64,000 nt of DNA. Source: Corynebacterium falsenii. Lineage in GTDB: Bacteria; Actinomycetota; Actinomycetes; Mycobacteriales; Mycobacteriaceae. Positions 7,600 to 17,695 of the stretch are shown here, in pieces. The DNA is taken from assembly GCF_020099275.1 (NCBI RefSeq), contig NZ_CP083646.1, positions 1,984,001 through 2,048,000 on the forward strand. The letters are read 5' to 3'. Position 1 is the stretch's first letter. Every line of letters begins with the position of its first letter. A program made the translations under genes and the position numbers. Below the pieces are notes generated by a model. The model was not told the origin of the DNA. It saw only the letters and a program-made list of their open reading frames with translations, and made no database searches.

Positions 7600-8001
7600 G
7601 CGATCACTTTATCGGTCGGAGGGGCGCTGCTTCGCACGTTTTCAGATCACTCCGCCTCGCGTCGTCTTAAATGACCTTGCACCGCCCTGCATCCTTCGTT
7701 CGGCCCGTGCCGCGTTCCCAATGCCGTTCCGGGCCCGGACAGGATTAGGCCCACAGCTCCCCAACGGCTTGCGTAGAGAAGCAAGATATTTTTCGAAATT
7801 GTTTCCGAAACCTCTTGTTCGATGTCGCACACACCTGTACTATGGAGGGCAACAACACAACACGGGGACACCACACCACGGGAAACACCAAGCCCAGCTC
7901 GGATTTGCTGGATAAATGCCAGCTATGTCGGGTTATAGCCCAAGTGGTGCCACGGGTACAGTAGGAACTTTGTAGGGGAATCATCCAGGGGGAAGGTCAC
8001 C
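7600..8001. other. Non-coding region upstream of the DUF222 gene
   Basis: About 400 bp with no supported gene. It holds the outward promoters of the GNAT gene (left) and the DUF222 gene (right). A small dyad GTGG-tg-CCAC is at 7944-7953 and GGGGGAAGG at about 7988-7996 is the ribosome site for the gene at 8002. Nothing else stands out. Confidence 0.4.
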
Positions 8002-9846
8002 ATGACCACCACACCACACACCGATAAGTCGATCAGTGCAGACGAACACACAAACGATACCGCTAGTGACTTATCAACTCATGTTGATGTCATCGAAGCA
8101 TCCATGACAGCGGTCACCGACATCCTCACCACCCCCACCGCCGAGCTGTTCCACACCCACCGCACCGACATCATCCGACTGCTGAAAACCATCAGCCACA
8201 CCGACACGTTGTATGCCGCATTCGCTTACGCTGCCCATGAGGCGCAGGTCTCCCGCGCGGCAGGTACGACACGCACATCGACCTACCTCGCCAGGTTGTT
8301 GGACACTTCCGAGTACCAAGCCCGCCAGTGGATCAACCTTGGGATAAGCCTGTACAAACCACCCGAACCACCCGCAGATAAGACCACCACCACCCCTGAG
8401 GATGACGCAGCCAACAATGACGACGATGACACCGACGATGCCCAGAGTCGTGCCGACCAACTCGCCGAACGCCGCCGGGCACACGAAGCCCACCAAGCAC
8501 ACCTGGCCGCCCAGACACAGGCACGCAAACAAGCCCGGAAGCTTAGCGATGCGAAACTGGCGGAGATCAACCGCGAACTCGAATACCTCCACCCCAGCCT
8601 GCACCACGAGCATCACCACATCTTGTTCGACAACGCCACCGCCATGGCAACAACCACCACCGTCGACGACCTGAAACTCCACCTGCGCACCCAAGTTCGC
8701 ACGTTGAATAGCAGCGTGGTGGATCCAACCGCTGACTACCGGGCACGTAAACTCCTCTGGTCACCCGCCGACACCCATGGCAATGTGCGTGTGACCGCCG
8801 TGCTACCTAGGACTGGGCATGCATTGTTGGAAACCCTGATGTCCCCGGCACGATTGGCGGCCTTCGATCGCAGTCGTGGGGTGAACATAGACGAGGATCG
8901 TAGGACCATGGCTCAACGCCGGGCGGATGTGTTCATGTCCATGTTGGAAACCTGGGCCGAGGATGCTGACGCCGCCACCGCCCCACGCACACGGGGGTTG
9001 GCCTCCCTAGTGGTGGCGATGTCCGCGAAAGACCTCACCACACTACCCACCACCAATGATGACGCCGGTGCCGGTGCCACCACCATCGGCACTACCGGCA
9101 GCAGCTCGAGCGGAGCCGTTGACTCGGCACCTTTGGCACCTCACACTGCCGAATCGCTGAATGCACCGGGTGTGTGGTTTCCCACCAACACCAACGCCCG
9201 GCTGCACCCGATCGACATTCTCCGACTGGGTTTGGCTGAACATGACCTCGGGGTGGTACTCGATCCGGATTCCGGACGCGCCCTCACTGCCGCGCGGATG
9301 AAGCGGCACGCCACGGTGGAACACAAGCTCATGCTCATTGCTGAGCAACTGTGTTGTGCCTACCCGGGGTGTAACCGGGCAGCGGTGGACTGCGATGTTC
9401 ACCACATCAAAGCTTGGTCCCATGGAGGACGCACAACTATCGACAACCTGACCCTGCTGTGCCGGACGCATCACCGGATGAACCGTGATCAGCATGATGG
9501 TGGTGTGGGCATGGGCCATGCCGAGGTTGATCCGGAATCCGGACGCGTCGGCTGGCGCGAAGCCCGCCACCACCACGAGGGCTTACCGGACCTGCCCGGG
9601 GCACCACCACCAACAACCCCACCACCGACCGATCCATCACCGTCCATCGATCCCTCAGGGTCTAGCCCGCGCGCACGTCCGCGCCCGCACCCTCGGTTGA
9701 ATGACACGGTGGTGGTCAATACGTCCACCACCGCCAGCCAAGCCCCCGGCGCCAAAGTGCCGGACCAAGCTTGGGGAAGTGAGGAGGTTCAAGCACTATT
9801 CGACCCACCACAACCCCCAACACGCCACAGTGATCGAGCATCATGA
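8002..9846 (+). CDS. DUF222 / HNH endonuclease domain protein (13E12 type)
   Basis: 614 residues. A DUF222 region spans roughly residues 60-330 (YAAFAYAAHEAQVSRAAGTT, later LLWSPADTHGNVRVTAVLP), interrupted near 115-155 by a low-complexity Asp/Asn/Ala-rich insert. A second Ser/Gly/Thr-rich linker lies near 350-375. The HNH nuclease domain is at about 450-500: CAYPGCNR, then DVHHIKAWSHGG, DNLTLLCRTHH, with the zinc cysteines and catalytic histidines present. The C-terminal 100 residues are Pro-rich and disordered. This family is abundant and often repeated in Corynebacteriales and is linked to mobile REP13E12-type elements in mycobacteria; its biological role is not settled. A strong GGGGGAAGG supports the ATG at 8002. 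A tRNA-Glu gene follows. Confidence 0.92.
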   Translation: MTTTPHTDKSISADEHTNDTASDLSTHVDVIEASMTAVTDILTTPTAELFHTHRTDIIRLLKTISHTDTLYAAFAYAAHEAQVSRAAGTTRTSTYLARLLDTSEYQARQWINLGISLYKPPEPPADKTTTTPEDDAANNDDDDTDDAQSRADQLAERRRAHEAHQAHLAAQTQARKQARKLSDAKLAEINRELEYLHPSLHHEHHHILFDNATAMATTTTVDDLKLHLRTQVRTLNSSVVDPTADYRARKLLWSPADTHGNVRVTAVLPRTGHALLETLMSPARLAAFDRSRGVNIDEDRRTMAQRRADVFMSMLETWAEDADAATAPRTRGLASLVVAMSAKDLTTLPTTNDDAGAGATTIGTTGSSSSGAVDSAPLAPHTAESLNAPGVWFPTNTNARLHPIDILRLGLAEHDLGVVLDPDSGRALTAARMKRHATVEHKLMLIAEQLCCAYPGCNRAAVDCDVHHIKAWSHGGRTTIDNLTLLCRTHHRMNRDQHDGGVGMGHAEVDPESGRVGWREARHHHEGLPDLPGAPPPTTPPPTDPSPSIDPSGSSPRARPRPHPRLNDTVVVNTSTTASQAPGAKVPDQAWGSEEVQALFDPPQPPTRHSDRAS

Positions 9847-9937
9847 CCAACCACCAGCACCCAGCAACCCGGCACCGGGCATCACCCCACCCCAAACCCG
9901 AACCAAGCCGATCCGAGCCGATCCGGAATCCGGACGC
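9262..9937. repeat. Three copies of an 18-bp motif GATCCGG(A/T)TTCCGGACGC-like
   Basis: Near-identical copies at 9262-9280, 9529-9547 and 9920-9937, each built from two TCCGGA palindromes. The first two lie in the HNH gene and encode DP(D/E)SGR; the third is 74 bp past its stop codon. Confidence 0.6.
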
Positions 9938-10085
9938 AGACGCCAACAATGCAAGTGAACATCGCAAGAGAGAACAGGTCGAGCGAAAGCGTCTCAAGAG
10001 AAAACGAGACAACCAGACAAAAAAGAACACGGCCCGCCTAGAAATCAGAAGTGAAATCCAGGCGCACCGTGCCATACATACCCTG

Positions 10086-10158
10086 TACCCCGTACGGGAT
10101 TTGAACCCGTGTTACCGGCGTGAGAGGCCGACGTCCTAGGCCGCTAGACGAACGGGGC
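10086..10158 (-). tRNA. tRNA-Glu (CUC)
   Basis: Read on the minus strand the gene starts GCCCCGTTCGTCTAG, has the anticodon loop CTCTCAC (anticodon CUC), the T-loop GTTCAAATC and ends ACGGGGTA, giving 73 nt without CCA. All four stems pair; the first acceptor pair is G-U. The sequence is identical to the copy at 19575-19647. Confidence 0.96.
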
Positions 10159-10278
10159 ATGCCAGAAGAACAATACACGGGCACCACTATCCCGCCTAAT
10201 CCGCTGTTCAGACCCTCTATTCGCACCTACCCAGCACCCCAACATTCGAGCATTTCCCCAGCACTTTGCCAGGGGGTT

Positions 10279-10295
10279 GTTAAGAAAGCGTTAAC
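10279..10295. promoter_or_regulatory. Dyad GTTAA-N7-TTAAC upstream of the kdp operon
   Basis: Perfect 5-bp arms, 42 bp before the first small open frame of the operon. It is the only AT-rich symmetric site between the tRNA and the operon, hence a candidate site for KdpE; this rests on position only. Confidence 0.35.
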
Positions 10296-10336
10296 GCCAT
10301 CAAATGATCGAGCCACGCGCTGGTTTAGTGTCCCTC

Positions 10337-10423
10337 ATGCTTACTGACATCATCTTGATTGTGGTGACGTGCCTGGCATTTATCGTCGTCCAGGCCATCG
10401 CTAAGGCGGTGGATAACCTATGA
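10337..10423 (+). CDS. Single-span small membrane protein at the head of the kdp operon
   Basis: 28 residues: MLTDIILIVVTCLAFIVVQA then a short polar end AKAVDNL. It is one hydrophobic helix with a lone Asp before it and a Lys/Asp-containing tail after it. Its stop overlaps the ATG of kdpF by four bases (ATGA at 10420-10423), and kdpF in turn overlaps kdpA, so all three are translationally chained. That makes a real gene much more likely than chance. It is too short and different to be a duplicate kdpF. I recall unnamed small proteins in this position in other actinobacteria but no function. It may be an accessory subunit of the Kdp pump. Confidence 0.65.
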   Translation: MLTDIILIVVTCLAFIVVQAIAKAVDNL

Positions 10424-10512
10424 GCTGGGAACTGATCATCGGTGCCATCCTCGGAATTCTCGCGATCATTTACTTGTTGGTCGCTCTGATTAACCCGGAG
10501 CGTTTCTCATGA
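10420..10512 (+). CDS. kdpF: KdpF, small stabilising subunit of the Kdp potassium pump
   Basis: 30-residue single-span protein ending [14 protein letters not shown]. The closing L-x-x-PERF motif is diagnostic for KdpF. It starts in an ATGA overlap with the 28-residue frame before it and its TGA overlaps the ATG of kdpA at 10509. In E. coli KdpF sits in the membrane against KdpA and stabilises the complex. Confidence 0.9.
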   Translation: MSWELIIGAILGILAIIYLLVALINPERFS

Positions 10513-12161
10513 GCGGCGCATGGACAGGGTGGATCCCTGTAGCAGTTGTCATCATCGCCCTCGCCGCCCTCTACCTGCCAATGGGCAAGTACATGGCCTG
10601 GGCCCTGAACAACCCGAAAGACACCCGCATCGAGAGTGGCTTCTACCGACTCATTGGCGTCAAGGCCGACGGCAAACAGCACTGGGTCAAGTACAGCGCA
10701 TCCGTCATGGCCTTTTCCGCCGTGTCAGTCGTCTTCCTGTACCTCCTGCAGCGCACGCAGCAGTTCCTGCCCCTGAACCACGGCATGTCCGCCGTGGATC
10801 CCGATCAGGCCTGGAACACCGCCGTGTCCTTCACGACCAACACCAACTGGCAGTCCTACTCCGGTGAGGAAGCCATGACCCAGCTGACCCAGATGGCCGG
10901 CCTGGGCGTGCAGAACTTCGTCTCCGCCGCTGTGGGCATCTCCGTGGCCATCGCGCTCGTGCGTGGCCTCGCCAACCGCGCCGGCGACGGCGCCATCGGC
11001 AACTTCTGGGTGGACCTCACCCGCACCGTGCTGCGCATCCTGCTGCCCGTGGCAACCCTGGGTGCTATCATCCTGCTCGCTAACGGCGTGATCCAAAACT
11101 TCAACGCACCCGAGACCTTCACCACCATCACCGGTGGCCAGCAGACCATCCCCGGCGGCGCCGTCGCCTCCCAGGAGGTCATCAAGGAACTTGGAACCAA
11201 CGGCGGTGGCTACTTCAACGCCAACTCCGCTCACCCCTACGAGAACCCCAACATGTGGACCAACATGCTGGAGATCTTCCTCATCCTCCTCATCCCGGTC
11301 AGCCTGACCCGCACCTTCGGAATCATGGTGAAGGACAAGCGACAGGGCTGGGCCATCCTGGCCGCCATGGCCATCCTCTTCGTGGCATCCTTCGCCGTCA
11401 TCGCTTCCAGCGAGCACGCCCTCACCTTCGTTCAGGGCGGCGGCATGGAAGGCAAGGAAGTACGTTTCGGCGTGCTGCCCTCCAACTTCTTCGCCAACTC
11501 CACGACCATGACCTCCACCGGTGCTGTGGACAGCTTCCACTCCAGCTACGCCCCACTGGCCGGCGGCATGCTCATCCTCAACATGATGCTCAGTGAGATC
11601 AGCCCCGGCGGCGTGGGATCCGGCCTCTACGGCATGCTCATGATCGCGATCCTCAGCGTGTTCATCGCCGGCCTGATGGTCGGTCGCACGCCTGAGTACC
11701 TGGGCAAGCGTATCGGCGTCAAGGAAATCACCAAGGTGTGCCTGTACATCCTGGTCATGCCCACGCTGGTTCTGTTCGGCGTCGGCATCTCCACGATGCT
11801 CCCGAGCACCCTGGACTCCGTGTCCGTCAGTGGACCGCACGGCTTCAGCGACATCGTTTACGCCTTCACCAGTGCCTCCAACAACAACGGTTCCGCCTTC
11901 GCCGGATTCGGCGCTGATACGTGGTGGTTCAACATGTCCCTGGGCTTCGCGATGCTGCTCGGCCGCTTCGTGCCCATCGTCATGGTACTGGCCCTGGCCG
12001 GCGACTTCGCTAAGCAGAAGCCCGCTCCAGAGACGGCCGGCACCCTGCCCACCTACCGTCCTCAGTTCGTCGGCGTGATCGTCGGTGTGGCCATCATCAT
12101 CGGTGCCCTCACCTTCCTGCCCACGCTTGTTCTTGGTCCATTCACGGAGGCCCTGTCATGA
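10509..12161 (+). CDS. kdpA: KdpA, potassium-binding channel subunit of the Kdp ATPase
   Basis: 550 residues, normal for the family, with about ten membrane spans. The four pore-loop regions that form the K+ filter are visible: [11 protein letters not shown] (about 116-126), [18 protein letters not shown] (about 237-254), a third near residue 350 and [13 protein letters not shown] (about 458-470). KdpA selects K+ from outside at micromolar concentrations and passes it to KdpB. ATG 10509 is fixed by the overlap with kdpF; the stop overlaps the kdpB start by four bases. Confidence 0.97.
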   Translation: MSGAWTGWIPVAVVIIALAALYLPMGKYMAWALNNPKDTRIESGFYRLIGVKADGKQHWVKYSASVMAFSAVSVVFLYLLQRTQQFLPLNHGMSAVDPDQAWNTAVSFTTNTNWQSYSGEEAMTQLTQMAGLGVQNFVSAAVGISVAIALVRGLANRAGDGAIGNFWVDLTRTVLRILLPVATLGAIILLANGVIQNFNAPETFTTITGGQQTIPGGAVASQEVIKELGTNGGGYFNANSAHPYENPNMWTNMLEIFLILLIPVSLTRTFGIMVKDKRQGWAILAAMAILFVASFAVIASSEHALTFVQGGGMEGKEVRFGVLPSNFFANSTTMTSTGAVDSFHSSYAPLAGGMLILNMMLSEISPGGVGSGLYGMLMIAILSVFIAGLMVGRTPEYLGKRIGVKEITKVCLYILVMPTLVLFGVGISTMLPSTLDSVSVSGPHGFSDIVYAFTSASNNNGSAFAGFGADTWWFNMSLGFAMLLGRFVPIVMVLALAGDFAKQKPAPETAGTLPTYRPQFVGVIVGVAIIIGALTFLPTLVLGPFTEALS

Positions 12162-14251
12162 CAAACACCTTCTCCCCCAGCCAGCTGGGTCAGGCTCTCC
12201 CTCTGGCAATCAAGAAGATGAACCCCAAGTCCCTCATCAACGTCCCCGTGATGTTTTTGGTGGAAGTGGGCGCGGCGTTCACCTTTATCCTGGCCATCGC
12301 TCACCCGTCGCTGTTTACGTGGTCGATCACGGTGTGGCTGTGGCTGACTGTTCTGTTCGCCACCCTCGCCGAGGCCGTCGCGGAAGGTCGCGGCAAGGCC
12401 CAGGCCGATTCCCTGCGTGCGTCTCGTACCGAGACCACGGCTGTGAAGTTCACTGGCGACGCCGCCCCGGGCAACCTGCAAAAAGCACTGGAAGGACCGG
12501 AAGGGCGCAACGGCCACACGGAAGACATCGCAGGCGATGCCCTCACCCCGGGCGATATCGTTCTGGTAACCGCGGGTGAAATCATCCCCGCCGATGGTGA
12601 CGTGATCTTCGGTGCAGCCACCGTGGACGAGTCCGCCGTTACCGGCGAATCCGCCCCTGTTATCCGCGAATCCGGCGGTGACCGCAGCGCTGTCACCGGT
12701 GGTACCCGCGTGCTGTCCGATGGCGTGGCCGTGAAGGTCACCAGCCGCCCCGGCGAGTCCTTCATGGATCGCATGATCGGCCTGGTCGAAGGCGCCCAGC
12801 GCAAGAAGACGCCGAACGAGTTGGCCCTGGGCACCCTGCTGCACGTGCTGACTCTGATCTTCCTTATCGTGGTCATCGCCCTGGCCCCGATGGCGGCCTT
12901 CAACGGCGCCGAGCAGTCCCCCGTGGTGCTCGTGGCACTGCTTGTGTGTCTGATTCCGACGACCATTGGCGCGCTGCTGTCCGCCATTGGTATCGCTGGT
13001 ATGGACCGCCTCGTGCAGCACAACGTGCTGGCAATGTCTGGTCGCGCGGTTGAGGCCGCCGGTGACGTCGCCACCCTTCTGCTGGACAAGACCGGTACCA
13101 TCACCATCGGTGATCGCCAGGCCTCCGAGTTCGTCCCCGCTGGAAAGACCGACCCAGAGCAGCTGGCTTATGACTGCCAGCTCGCATCCCTGGCCGATGA
13201 AACCCCAGAGGGCCGCTCCATCGTGGCACTGTCTCAAAAGACGACTTCCGCCATCCCCGAGTCCGACTACGCCCAGGCAACGTTCATCCCGTTCAGCGCC
13301 CAGACCCGTATGAGTGGCATCGAGCTGCCCGACCAGGACCGCAAGGTGCTCAAGGGCGCAGCCTCCGAGGTGTGCGGCATGGTGGAGAAGGCCGGCGGCA
13401 CCATCCCGGAGGGCACCAACGAGATCGTCAACGACATCTCCAACAACGGTGGCACCGCACTGGTTGTCGCCGAGGTGTGCGGCGCGAACCACAAGTCCGA
13501 TCCGGAGTCGAGCCGTGTGCTGGGTGTCATCCACCTCAAGGACGTGGTCAAGCCCGGTATGACCGAGCGCTTCCAGCAGCTGCGCAAGATGGGCATCCGC
13601 ACGGTGATGATCACCGGCGATAACGCCCTGACCGCGCACGCCATCGCCAAGGAAGCCGGCGTGGACGACGTGCTCGCTGAGGCCACCCCGGAGGACAAGC
13701 TGGCTCTGATCCGCAAGGAGCAGGCCAAGGGCCGCCTCGTGGCCATGACCGGTGACGGTACCAACGATGCTCCCGCACTGGCCCAGGCCGATGTGGGCGT
13801 CGCGATGAACACCGGCACCACGGCAGCGAAGGAAGCCGGCAACATGGTGGATCTGGATTCGGACCCGACGAAGCTCATCGACATCGTGGGAATCGGCAAG
13901 CAGTTGCTCATCACCCGCGGTGCCCTGACCACGTTCAGTATCGCCAACGATATCGCCAAGTACTTCGCCATCATCCCCGCCATGTTCGTGGTGGCCTTCC
14001 CTGGCCTCGACAAGCTGAACATCATGCGTCTGCACTCCCCCGAGAGCGCCATCTTGTCCGCCGTGATCTTCAACGCCCTCGTGATCATCGCACTGATCCC
14101 GCTGGCGCTGAAGGGCGTGAAGTACCGCGCTGGTTCGGCGGCCTCGCTGCTTTCTCGAAACCTGACCATCTTCGGCCTGGGCGGTGTGATCGTTCCCTTC
14201 GTGGGCATCAAGATCATCGACCTGCTGCTGTCCGGCGTGTTCGGGCTCTAG
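12158..14251 (+). CDS. kdpB: KdpB, P-type ATPase subunit of the Kdp pump
   Basis: 697 residues. It carries TGES in the actuator domain (about residue 166), the phosphorylated Asp in DKTGT (about residue 312), and [10 protein letters not shown] (about 530-540) in the hinge. Seven membrane spans are arranged as in type IA P-ATPases. ATP hydrolysis here drives K+ uptake through KdpA. It is translationally coupled to kdpA by the ATGA overlap at 12158. No key residue is missing. Confidence 0.98.
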   Translation: MTNTFSPSQLGQALPLAIKKMNPKSLINVPVMFLVEVGAAFTFILAIAHPSLFTWSITVWLWLTVLFATLAEAVAEGRGKAQADSLRASRTETTAVKFTGDAAPGNLQKALEGPEGRNGHTEDIAGDALTPGDIVLVTAGEIIPADGDVIFGAATVDESAVTGESAPVIRESGGDRSAVTGGTRVLSDGVAVKVTSRPGESFMDRMIGLVEGAQRKKTPNELALGTLLHVLTLIFLIVVIALAPMAAFNGAEQSPVVLVALLVCLIPTTIGALLSAIGIAGMDRLVQHNVLAMSGRAVEAAGDVATLLLDKTGTITIGDRQASEFVPAGKTDPEQLAYDCQLASLADETPEGRSIVALSQKTTSAIPESDYAQATFIPFSAQTRMSGIELPDQDRKVLKGAASEVCGMVEKAGGTIPEGTNEIVNDISNNGGTALVVAEVCGANHKSDPESSRVLGVIHLKDVVKPGMTERFQQLRKMGIRTVMITGDNALTAHAIAKEAGVDDVLAEATPEDKLALIRKEQAKGRLVAMTGDGTNDAPALAQADVGVAMNTGTTAAKEAGNMVDLDSDPTKLIDIVGIGKQLLITRGALTTFSIANDIAKYFAIIPAMFVVAFPGLDKLNIMRLHSPESAILSAVIFNALVIIALIPLALKGVKYRAGSAASLLSRNLTIFGLGGVIVPFVGIKIIDLLLSGVFGL

Positions 14252-14279
14252 AGACACGAACAGCACAGAAAGGTTCATC

Positions 14280-14879
14280 ATGAAAACTTCAACTCGACTG
14301 CTCTCCACGACAGTGCGAGCATTCCTGCTGCTCACAGTCCTCTTGGGCGTCATCTATCCGCTCGTGATCTTCGGTGTCGGGCGCGTCGTGTCGGACAAGA
14401 CAGACGGCTCCTTCGTCACCGATTCCTCCGGCAAGGTCGTGGGCTCCTCGCTCATCGCCCAGGCCGTGACCGAGCCCGGCTACTTCATGCCGCGCCCCTC
14501 GGCCGCCGGCGACGATGGCTACGACGCCATGTCCTCTTCCGCATCTAACCTGTCCCCCTACGATCCCGAGTACCAGGCAATGGTGAAGGAGCGCCGCGCG
14601 GAAATCGCCCAGCGCGAAAACGTCAAGGAGGATCAGGTTCCGGAGGATGCCGTGACTGCCAGCGGTTCCGGTCTGGATCCGCAGATCTCCCGGGCCTACG
14701 CTGACATTCAGGTCAACCGTGTGGCCCGCGAGAGCGGACTGGACCGCGCCACGGTAGAAAAGCTGGTGAAGGACAACGAGCAGACCTCGTTCAACGGATC
14801 CGATCGCGGTACCCCGGTGAATGTGGTTACTCTCAACCTAGATATTAGAAACGCCCGGGGTGCAGGCGCCGCTAAGTAA
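14280..14879 (+). CDS. kdpC: KdpC subunit of the Kdp potassium pump
   Basis: 199 residues: one N-terminal membrane anchor (FLLLTVLLGVIYPLVIFGVG, about 15-34) followed by a periplasm-side soluble domain. Family landmarks are GSSLIAQ, GYFMPRPSA and the closing VNVVTLNLDI. KdpC is thought to help nucleotide binding by KdpB or to join KdpA and KdpB. AGAAAGG lies directly before the ATG and 28 bp separate it from kdpB. Confidence 0.97.
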   Translation: MKTSTRLLSTTVRAFLLLTVLLGVIYPLVIFGVGRVVSDKTDGSFVTDSSGKVVGSSLIAQAVTEPGYFMPRPSAAGDDGYDAMSSSASNLSPYDPEYQAMVKERRAEIAQRENVKEDQVPEDAVTASGSGLDPQISRAYADIQVNRVARESGLDRATVEKLVKDNEQTSFNGSDRGTPVNVVTLNLDIRNARGAGAAK

Positions 14880-15010
14880 CAGCGGCACGTACTCTCACGG
14901 TGCGCATCACAGGATAGGTGGTGCGCACTCGGGCACGCGGCCGGACACGGCGCCGGACGCAACGCAGAACACGCAGAACACTGCGCAGGAGATAAGGAGT
15001 CTTCTCAACA

Positions 15011-17620
15011 ATGACAAAGCGTGGCACGCTCAAGGTGTACCTAGGCTTCGCCCCCGGCGTAGGTAAGACCTGTGCCATGCTCAACGAAGCCCACGACCTG
15101 CAATCCCGCGGCATCGACGTCCTCGTGGGTCTCGTCGAAGACCACGGTCGCGAACGGACCAAGTCGCTCATCGACGGCCTTCCCGTGCTGCCGCGCAAAG
15201 AATTCAGTTACCGCGGGGGCACCTATACGGATTTAGACGTCGACGCCGCCCTGGCCGCGCACCCCAACACCATTCTCGTCGACGAGTTGGCGCATACCGT
15301 GGTGAGCCCAGACGCCGCAGCTGCGTCATCGGACAGCTCCGCCGCGAGCACCGAGGGCGACCAGGCGGAGGGGCGTGGTGTGGCGTCGGATCAACTGGCG
15401 GAGCCAGAAAAGAAGCGGTGGCACGACGTATACACCCTGCTCGACGCGGGGATCAACGTCATCTCCACCATGAACATCCAGCACCTCGAGTCGCTGAACG
15501 ACGTGGTGGCCGCCGTGACCGGCACCCGCCAGCGCGAAACCGTGCCCGACCAGGTGCTGCGCGACGCCGACGAAATCGAGCTCGTAGACCTCACCCCCGA
15601 CGCGCTGCGCATCCGCCTGGCGCGCGGCGAGGTCTACCGCCAACAGCAAGCCGAAACAGCGCTGAATAACTACTTCAAAGTCGGCAACCTCACGGCGCTG
15701 CGCGAACTCGCGCTGCTGTGGCTTGCCGACAAGGTCGAGGAGGTCCTCGAGACCTACCGCAAGACCAACAACGAGCAAAAACACTGGCCAACGCGTGAGC
15801 GCGTGGTCGTGGCCGTGCAAGGCGACTCCGGGTCGGAGGCCATCATTCGACGCGGCGCGCGCGTGACCGGTCGCGTGGCCGGACGCGAAATGATCGTGGT
15901 GCACGTGGCCGGTGAGGACGACGCGCTCGCCACCGACACCCCGAAGCGGCTGAGGCGGCTGCAAGAACTGACCGACTCCCTCGGCGGACAATGGCGCGTG
16001 GTCGTTGGTGACGACGTGGCAGACTCGCTGCTCGAGTTCGCGCGGGCGGTGAATGCATCGCAGCTGGTCATCGGCCTCGGCGGGCGCATCAGCCGCATCT
16101 TCGGCGGTGGCCTGAGCGGCCGGATCATCGACGGATCCGGGCCCATCGACGTGCACATCGTGTCCACGCTGGAGCAGGAAAAGAAGACCGAGAAGAAACG
16201 CCTGCAAACCACCGGGCGGTTCAGCGTGATGCGACTGGTGACCGGTTGGATCATCGCGCTGGCCGGACCGTTCCTGCTCACGGCGGCGGCGATTCCCCTG
16301 AATCTGGAGCAATCGTATCTGGGTGCGCTGCTGCTGGGGTTCCTTACCATTGTGGTGTTCGCCGCCCTAGCGGGAGGCATGCTGCCCGCGTTGGCGGCGG
16401 TGGTGATCGGCTCGCTGCTGGCGAACTGGTTCTTCACCACACCGACGCACACGTTTACGGTGACGGAACCGGAAAGCCTCACGCAGATTATCTTCTTCTT
16501 CATCATCGCCGCCGCGGTGGCGTGGGTGGTGGAGCTGTCCGAGCGGCGGCGTGCCCTGGCAACGCAGCGCCTGGGGCAAGCCATGGTGCTCTCCGACTTG
16601 GCGCGCGGCGTGGTGCACGACGGCGATGACATTCCCCAGCTGCTCAACCGCCTGTGCCAGACGTTCCGGCTGCGCCGAGTGGATCTGCAGCGCTACAGCA
16701 CCGAACGCAAGATGTGGGTGACGCTGGAAACGACCGACCCGAATGGCATCAGCACCCCGTGGGCTGGCGAAAGCACACACGTGGGTGTGGGCGACGGGCT
16801 GCGGCTGCTCGTGGGCGGTGGTGAGCTGAGCCCGCAGCAGTTCTCGATGATTGAGGCCCACGGTGCCCGCATCACGGCAATCATCGACCGCCAGGAGATC
16901 GACGCCATGCGGCGCGCAACCGCTGCATTGGAGGCTGGCAACCGGGTGGGCAAGGCGCTGCTCACGGCCGTGTCACATGACCTGCGCACTCCCCTCGCCG
17001 GGATCAAGGCTGCCGTGTCGGGCCTGACGATGGATGACATCGAGCTCGACGACGAATCGCGGCAGCTGCTCATCGAGACGATTGAGAGCTCGACGGATCG
17101 GCTGGAAACGGTGATCGGCAACCTGCTGGACATGAGCCGGCTGAACTCGAACACGGTGACGATCCGCAACCGCGCGGTGGACGTGGCCGAGGTCATCGAG
17201 GCCGTGTGCGCCGAGCTCCCCGAAGCAGCCAGCCACATCACAGTGGAGCTGCCAGACGATGCGCGGCCGGTGCGCGGCGACGCGGGCTTGGTGCAGCGGA
17301 TACTGTCGAATGTTGTGATCAACGCTCGGAAGTACGCGCCGGATTCTGACCTGCTTATTAAGGAGCAGGCCGTGGGTGACACCGTGGAGATTTCGGTCAT
17401 CGACCACGGGCCGGGAATCCCGGACGATAAGATCCAAGAGATCTTCATGCCCTTCCAACGGTTGGGCGACCAGAATGCGAACTCCGTGGGACTCGGATTG
17501 GGCCTGGCGGTGGCCCAGGGCTTTGCGGAAGCAATGGACGGAAGCGTGCGGGCAGAGCACACCCCTGGTGGCGGCGCTACCCTGGTGCTCACCCTGCCCG
17601 CCGCTGATGGCACTGAATAG
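15011..17620 (+). CDS. kdpD: KdpD, turgor/potassium sensor histidine kinase
   Basis: 869 residues. Domains in order: KdpD N-terminal domain with Walker A GFAPGVGKT (12-20) and the helical region to about 240; a universal-stress-protein-like domain (about 258-375); four membrane helices (about 400-500); a GAF-like segment; a HisKA domain with phospho-accepting His656 in VSHDLRTPL; and a HATPase domain ending in the G-box GLGLGLAVAQG. The stretch at about residues 96-130 is an Ala/Ser/Glu-rich insert that looks like a disordered loop. It follows kdpC after 131 bp, and ATAAGGAG stands before the ATG. It senses K+ limitation and phosphorylates KdpE. Confidence 0.97.
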   Translation: MTKRGTLKVYLGFAPGVGKTCAMLNEAHDLQSRGIDVLVGLVEDHGRERTKSLIDGLPVLPRKEFSYRGGTYTDLDVDAALAAHPNTILVDELAHTVVSPDAAAASSDSSAASTEGDQAEGRGVASDQLAEPEKKRWHDVYTLLDAGINVISTMNIQHLESLNDVVAAVTGTRQRETVPDQVLRDADEIELVDLTPDALRIRLARGEVYRQQQAETALNNYFKVGNLTALRELALLWLADKVEEVLETYRKTNNEQKHWPTRERVVVAVQGDSGSEAIIRRGARVTGRVAGREMIVVHVAGEDDALATDTPKRLRRLQELTDSLGGQWRVVVGDDVADSLLEFARAVNASQLVIGLGGRISRIFGGGLSGRIIDGSGPIDVHIVSTLEQEKKTEKKRLQTTGRFSVMRLVTGWIIALAGPFLLTAAAIPLNLEQSYLGALLLGFLTIVVFAALAGGMLPALAAVVIGSLLANWFFTTPTHTFTVTEPESLTQIIFFFIIAAAVAWVVELSERRRALATQRLGQAMVLSDLARGVVHDGDDIPQLLNRLCQTFRLRRVDLQRYSTERKMWVTLETTDPNGISTPWAGESTHVGVGDGLRLLVGGGELSPQQFSMIEAHGARITAIIDRQEIDAMRRATAALEAGNRVGKALLTAVSHDLRTPLAGIKAAVSGLTMDDIELDDESRQLLIETIESSTDRLETVIGNLLDMSRLNSNTVTIRNRAVDVAEVIEAVCAELPEAASHITVELPDDARPVRGDAGLVQRILSNVVINARKYAPDSDLLIKEQAVGDTVEISVIDHGPGIPDDKIQEIFMPFQRLGDQNANSVGLGLGLAVAQGFAEAMDGSVRAEHTPGGGATLVLTLPAADGTE

Positions 17621-17695
17621 GTTCGTGATGACGAGGCTTTCACAAGAGGCATTCGTAGGAGCCTTTCGTGAAGGAGATGCTGTGAAGGAGATGTT

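Noticed and set aside
7784..7815. LexA-like box (TCGAAATTGTTTCCGA) before the DUF222 gene
   Set aside because: Only about 10 of 14 consensus positions match and the symmetry is broken; too weak to list as a site.
9843..10139. 98-codon open frame overlapping the DUF222 stop by ATGA
   Set aside because: It runs into and through most of a tRNA-Glu gene on the other strand and has a random, Arg/Lys/His-rich composition. The ATGA overlap alone is not enough.
10725..11840. 371-codon open frame antisense to kdpA
   Set aside because: Same reason: shadow of a hydrophobic gene, no motif.
12062..14353. 763-codon open frame antisense to kdpB
   Set aside because: It mirrors the codon bias of kdpB, with His/Gly/Asp-rich nonsense and no motif. 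High GC makes such antisense frames common here.
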